Assembly: GCA_030145015.1 (NCBI GenBank)
Contig: JAQYWI010000244.1
Coordinates: forward strand, 1 to 6,894
Length of the DNA stretch: 6,894 bases
Direction: 5' to 3'
Source: Desulfobacterales bacterium
Lineage (GTDB): Bacteria > Desulfobacterota > Desulfobacteria > Desulfobacterales > JAHEIW01
Shown: piece after piece, positions 5,844 to 6,894 of the stretch
Layout: each line of letters starts with the position of its first letter
Numbering within the stretch: the stretch's first letter is position 1
Notes under the pieces: model-generated
The model's database searches: none
Seen by the model: the letters and a program-made list of their open reading frames with translations, nothing else
What the model was told of the DNA's origin: nothing
Position numbers and translations under genes: made by a program

Positions 5844-6251
5844 ATGTCTCTAGTACTGATCGTTATTCATATTGTCGTATGTGTCGCCCTGATCATGATT
5901 GTATTGCTTCAGACCGGAAAAGGGGCCGATATGGGTGCGGCATTTGGTGGGGGAGGCAGCCAAACCCTGTTTGGCAGCACCGGCGCTTCAACATTTTTAA
6001 GTAAAGCGACCACCGCAGCTGCAATTGTTTTTATGCTCACGTCCCTATCGCTTGCATATTTGTCCAGTCATCGAACCTCAGATTCGATCATGGAAACAAC
6101 CCAGGCGCCTATTGAACAGCCGGCACCGGTAACCCAAGGCGAAGTCGGCCCGGAGGAGAGTACAGCGCCGGCCCAATCGGCACCGGCAACTCAAGGGCAG
6201 ACCGCTTCGCCAGAAAACAACGCACCGGCTAACCCGGCGAAAACAGAATAA
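5844..6251 (+). CDS. secG: Preprotein translocase subunit SecG
   Basis: SecG is the small inner-membrane subunit of the SecYEG channel and assists SecA-driven export. The 135-residue product has the family layout. The first membrane helix spans about 2-22 (LVLIVIHIVVCVALIMIVLL). The conserved cytoplasmic loop QTGKGADMGAAFGGGGSQTLFGS follows at about 23-45. The second helix is about 54-73. The C-terminal 60 or so residues form a polar, Ala/Pro/Gln/Thr-rich tail, probably disordered. It is longer than in compact SecG proteins and contains a tandem duplication (listed separately). ATG at 5844 is used because the hydrophobic helix starts at once; the ribosome site is weak (AAAGAAA, 5830-5836). 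Placement after tpiA and before a tRNA-Leu(GAG) gene agrees with known secG neighbourhoods. Confidence 0.97.
   Translation: MSLVLIVIHIVVCVALIMIVLLQTGKGADMGAAFGGGGSQTLFGSTGASTFLSKATTAAAIVFMLTSLSLAYLSSHRTSDSIMETTQAPIEQPAPVTQGEVGPEESTAPAQSAPATQGQTASPENNAPANPAKTE
6123..6236 (+). repeat. Tandem 57-bp duplication inside the secG tail
   Basis: Two adjacent, in-frame segments of exactly 57 bases (6123-6179 and 6180-6236) encode related 19-residue units. The first begins APVTQG and ends APAQS; the second begins APATQG and ends APANP. Nine of 19 residues agree by my alignment, and both DNA copies begin GCACCGG. The divergence suggests an old duplication. It lengthens the disordered C-terminal tail of SecG and does not touch the membrane helices. 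Confidence 0.7.
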
Positions 6252-6294
6252 ACCGTGCATTCTTGTATATTCGGGCACGGAATTTATACTATAT

Positions 6295-6381
6295 GCCGAA
6301 GTGGTGGAACTTGGTAGACACGCTATCTTGAGGGGGTAGTGGCCAAAAGCCGTGCCGGTTCAAGTCCGGCCTTCGGCACCA
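6295..6381 (+). tRNA. tRNA-Leu, anticodon GAG
   Basis: The 87-base gene folds as a class II tRNA. The acceptor strands are GCCGAAG (6295-6301) and CTTCGGC (6371-6377). The D-arm carries TTGGTAGA. The anticodon stem CTATC/GGTAG (6323-6327, 6335-6339) closes the loop TTGAGGG with anticodon GAG at 6330-6332, which reads CUC and CUU. A long variable arm (about 6340-6353) is typical of leucine tRNAs. The T-arm is GCCGG-TTCAAGT-CCGGC (6354-6370). Discriminator A and CCA are encoded (6378-6381). It lies 43 bases after secG and is probably processed from a secG read-through transcript. E. coli also places a tRNA-Leu(GAG) gene, leuU, directly after secG. Confidence 0.97.
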
Positions 6382-6390
6382 TAAATATAA

Positions 6391-6428
6391 AGCCGCAGCC
6401 TGCTCAGGCTGCGGCTATTCTGTTTTTT
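6391..6428 (+). terminator. Intrinsic terminator after tRNA-Leu
   Basis: A perfect GC-rich hairpin, AGCCGCAGCC (6391-6400) against GGCTGCGGCT (6407-6416), has a small TGCTCA loop whose ends can also pair. Six bases later comes TTTTTT (6423-6428). It begins ten bases after the tRNA and closes the tpiA-secG-tRNA unit. On the minus strand the hairpin is followed by a T-rich stretch (complement of 6380-6390), so it may also stop transcription arriving from the convergent minus-strand gene, though less strongly. Confidence 0.88.
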
Positions 6429-6470
6429 AAACGAACATTTTTAATCCCAAAAAGGCAAAGCTAAGATAAC

Positions 6471-6484
6471 ATAATAGCTATTAT
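6471..6484. other. Perfect 14-bp palindrome in the convergent intergenic region
   Basis: ATAATAGCTATTAT is its own reverse complement. It is nested between AAAAAGGC (6450-6457) and GCCTCTTTTT (6488-6497), which are nearly complementary, so a minus-strand transcript could form a stem ending in a T-run. This may be a weak terminator for the minus-strand gene or genes, or simply an AT-rich palindrome. The rest of 6430-6653 shows no other signal besides the possible small ORF. Confidence 0.35.
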
Positions 6485-6579
6485 TGGGCCTCTTTTTCCA
6501 AAAATTCAAGAGGATAGCCTGGTCCGATCCCGATTCGTGATTTCTCCGCGGAGCCCCGTATTTCAAAGCAGTAACTCAT
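6481..6579 (-). CDS. Possible 32-residue small ORF, unknown function
   Basis: A short minus-strand frame runs from ATG (6577-6579) to a double stop (TAA 6481-6483, TAG 6478-6480). The peptide is soluble-looking and mixed in composition: it begins MSYCFEIRG, has a Gly-rich middle (RIGIGPGYPLEF) and ends LEKEAQ. A weak ribosome site (CAGGT, about eight bases before the ATG) is present. It lies 74 bases downstream of the minus-strand membrane protein gene and could share its transcript. Codon choice looks unremarkable. I recognise no family. Its length is well within what chance allows, so coding status is uncertain; the composition is the only positive argument. Confidence 0.3.
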   Translation of the reverse strand: MSYCFEIRGSAEKSRIGIGPGYPLEFLEKEAQ

Positions 6580-6653
6580 CGAAATACCTGTGGTGCATGG
6601 TGCTTATCAGAGCTTTAATAATTGCAGCGCCGGAATATGATACAGAGAATGTA

Positions 6654-6894
6654 TTATCGGTTGTCGTTAAGATCGATTCCCTCGCTTGCAGCCAAACTTC
6701 CGGCCTGAGAATCCATAAGATCTCTTGAACCCCCTCCACGGCCTGAATAGGCCTGCATGCCCTTGGTAAGTAAATCGTACTTTTGCGCCTTGGACAAACG
6801 GGAGGGGCTTCTGAGAAATTTGATGATAAAATAAATAACTGCTCCCCAAAATAATACAAACCCAATTACTCCGACCACTAGGAAAATAAAGTAT
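6654..6894 (-). CDS. Small membrane-anchored protein of unknown function, 5' end beyond the window
   Basis: The minus-strand frame is open from the window end to TAA at 6654-6656, giving at least 79 residues. It starts in a hydrophobic segment of about 27 residues (FIFLVVGVIGFVLFWGAVIY and on to FIIKFL), a clear transmembrane helix. A basic, polar part follows (RSPSRLSKAQKYDLLTKGMQAYSGRG), then an acidic end (IDLNDNR). A GTG at 6876-6878 could start a 74-residue form, but it has no ribosome site and would fall inside the helix, so the true start is probably outside. Lys/Arg directly after the helix suggests the C-terminal part is cytoplasmic. It converges on the tRNA-Leu gene. I do not recognise the family. 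A competing minus-strand frame over the same bases lacks any such organised pattern, which favours this one. Confidence 0.6.
   Translation of the reverse strand, partial: YFIFLVVGVIGFVLFWGAVIYFIIKFLRSPSRLSKAQKYDLLTKGMQAYSGRGGGSRDLMDSQAGSLAASEGIDLNDNR

Noticed and set aside
6253..6280. Hairpin CCGTGC / GCACGG after secG as a terminator
   Set aside because: The stem is six bp with a 16-base loop and has no T-run after it; terminating here would also cut off the tRNA.
6263..6290. Promoter-like TTGTAT / TATACT before the tRNA-Leu gene
   Set aside because: The -10-like hexamer ends only four bases before the mature tRNA, so transcription would begin at or inside the tRNA with no leader; the -35 match is just 3/6. 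Read-through from secG is more likely.
6563..6865. 100-codon minus-strand frame overlapping the membrane protein gene
   Set aside because: It competes for the same bases as the frame with a clear transmembrane helix and basic flank. Its own product has no organised pattern, although its C-terminal stretch lies outside the preferred gene, so this rejection is not absolute.

Overview
This window is a housekeeping segment, most likely from a Gram-negative bacterium of the former Deltaproteobacteria (Desulfobacterota, perhaps Desulfobacterales). I infer this from gene order and protein character: a sigma-54 / HPF / EIIA-Ntr / RapZ cluster that continues into a mannose-family EIIA gene, then gap, tpiA, secG and tRNA-Leu. 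No 16S or other taxonomic marker is present. I see no phage, insertion sequence, CRISPR array or defence system.

Positions 1-3782 hold the nitrogen-PTS type cluster on the + strand: the C-terminal four fifths of rpoN (cut by the window start), hpf (long form), ptsN (EIIA-Ntr), rapZ, and a stand-alone EIIA of the mannose family. The first two genes are tightly spaced. A candidate sigma-70 promoter lies before ptsN. A 195-bp gap holding a convergent short-repeat structure separates rapZ from the EIIA gene. EI, HPr and EIIB/C/D components are not in the window.

Positions 3856-6251 hold central carbon metabolism plus secretion: gap (GAPDH), tpiA (triosephosphate isomerase) and secG (translocon subunit). 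The pgk gene often found between gap and tpiA is absent. Its place is taken by a 196-bp non-coding interval with a striking array of contiguous 8-bp units that switches orientation around a central palindrome. secG has a long Ala/Pro/Gln-rich tail built partly by a tandem 19-residue duplication. A tRNA-Leu(GAG) follows, then a strong terminator hairpin.

Positions 6430-6894 are the convergent end of a minus-strand region. It holds the 3' part of a small membrane-anchored protein of unknown function, running off the window end, and a possible 32-codon ORF below it.

The least explained features are the two intergenic arrays (3196-3354 and 4928-5027). Both are contiguous 8-9 bp units with opposite-facing arms, but their unit sequences differ. 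The rest is well-known gene families in a recognisable arrangement.
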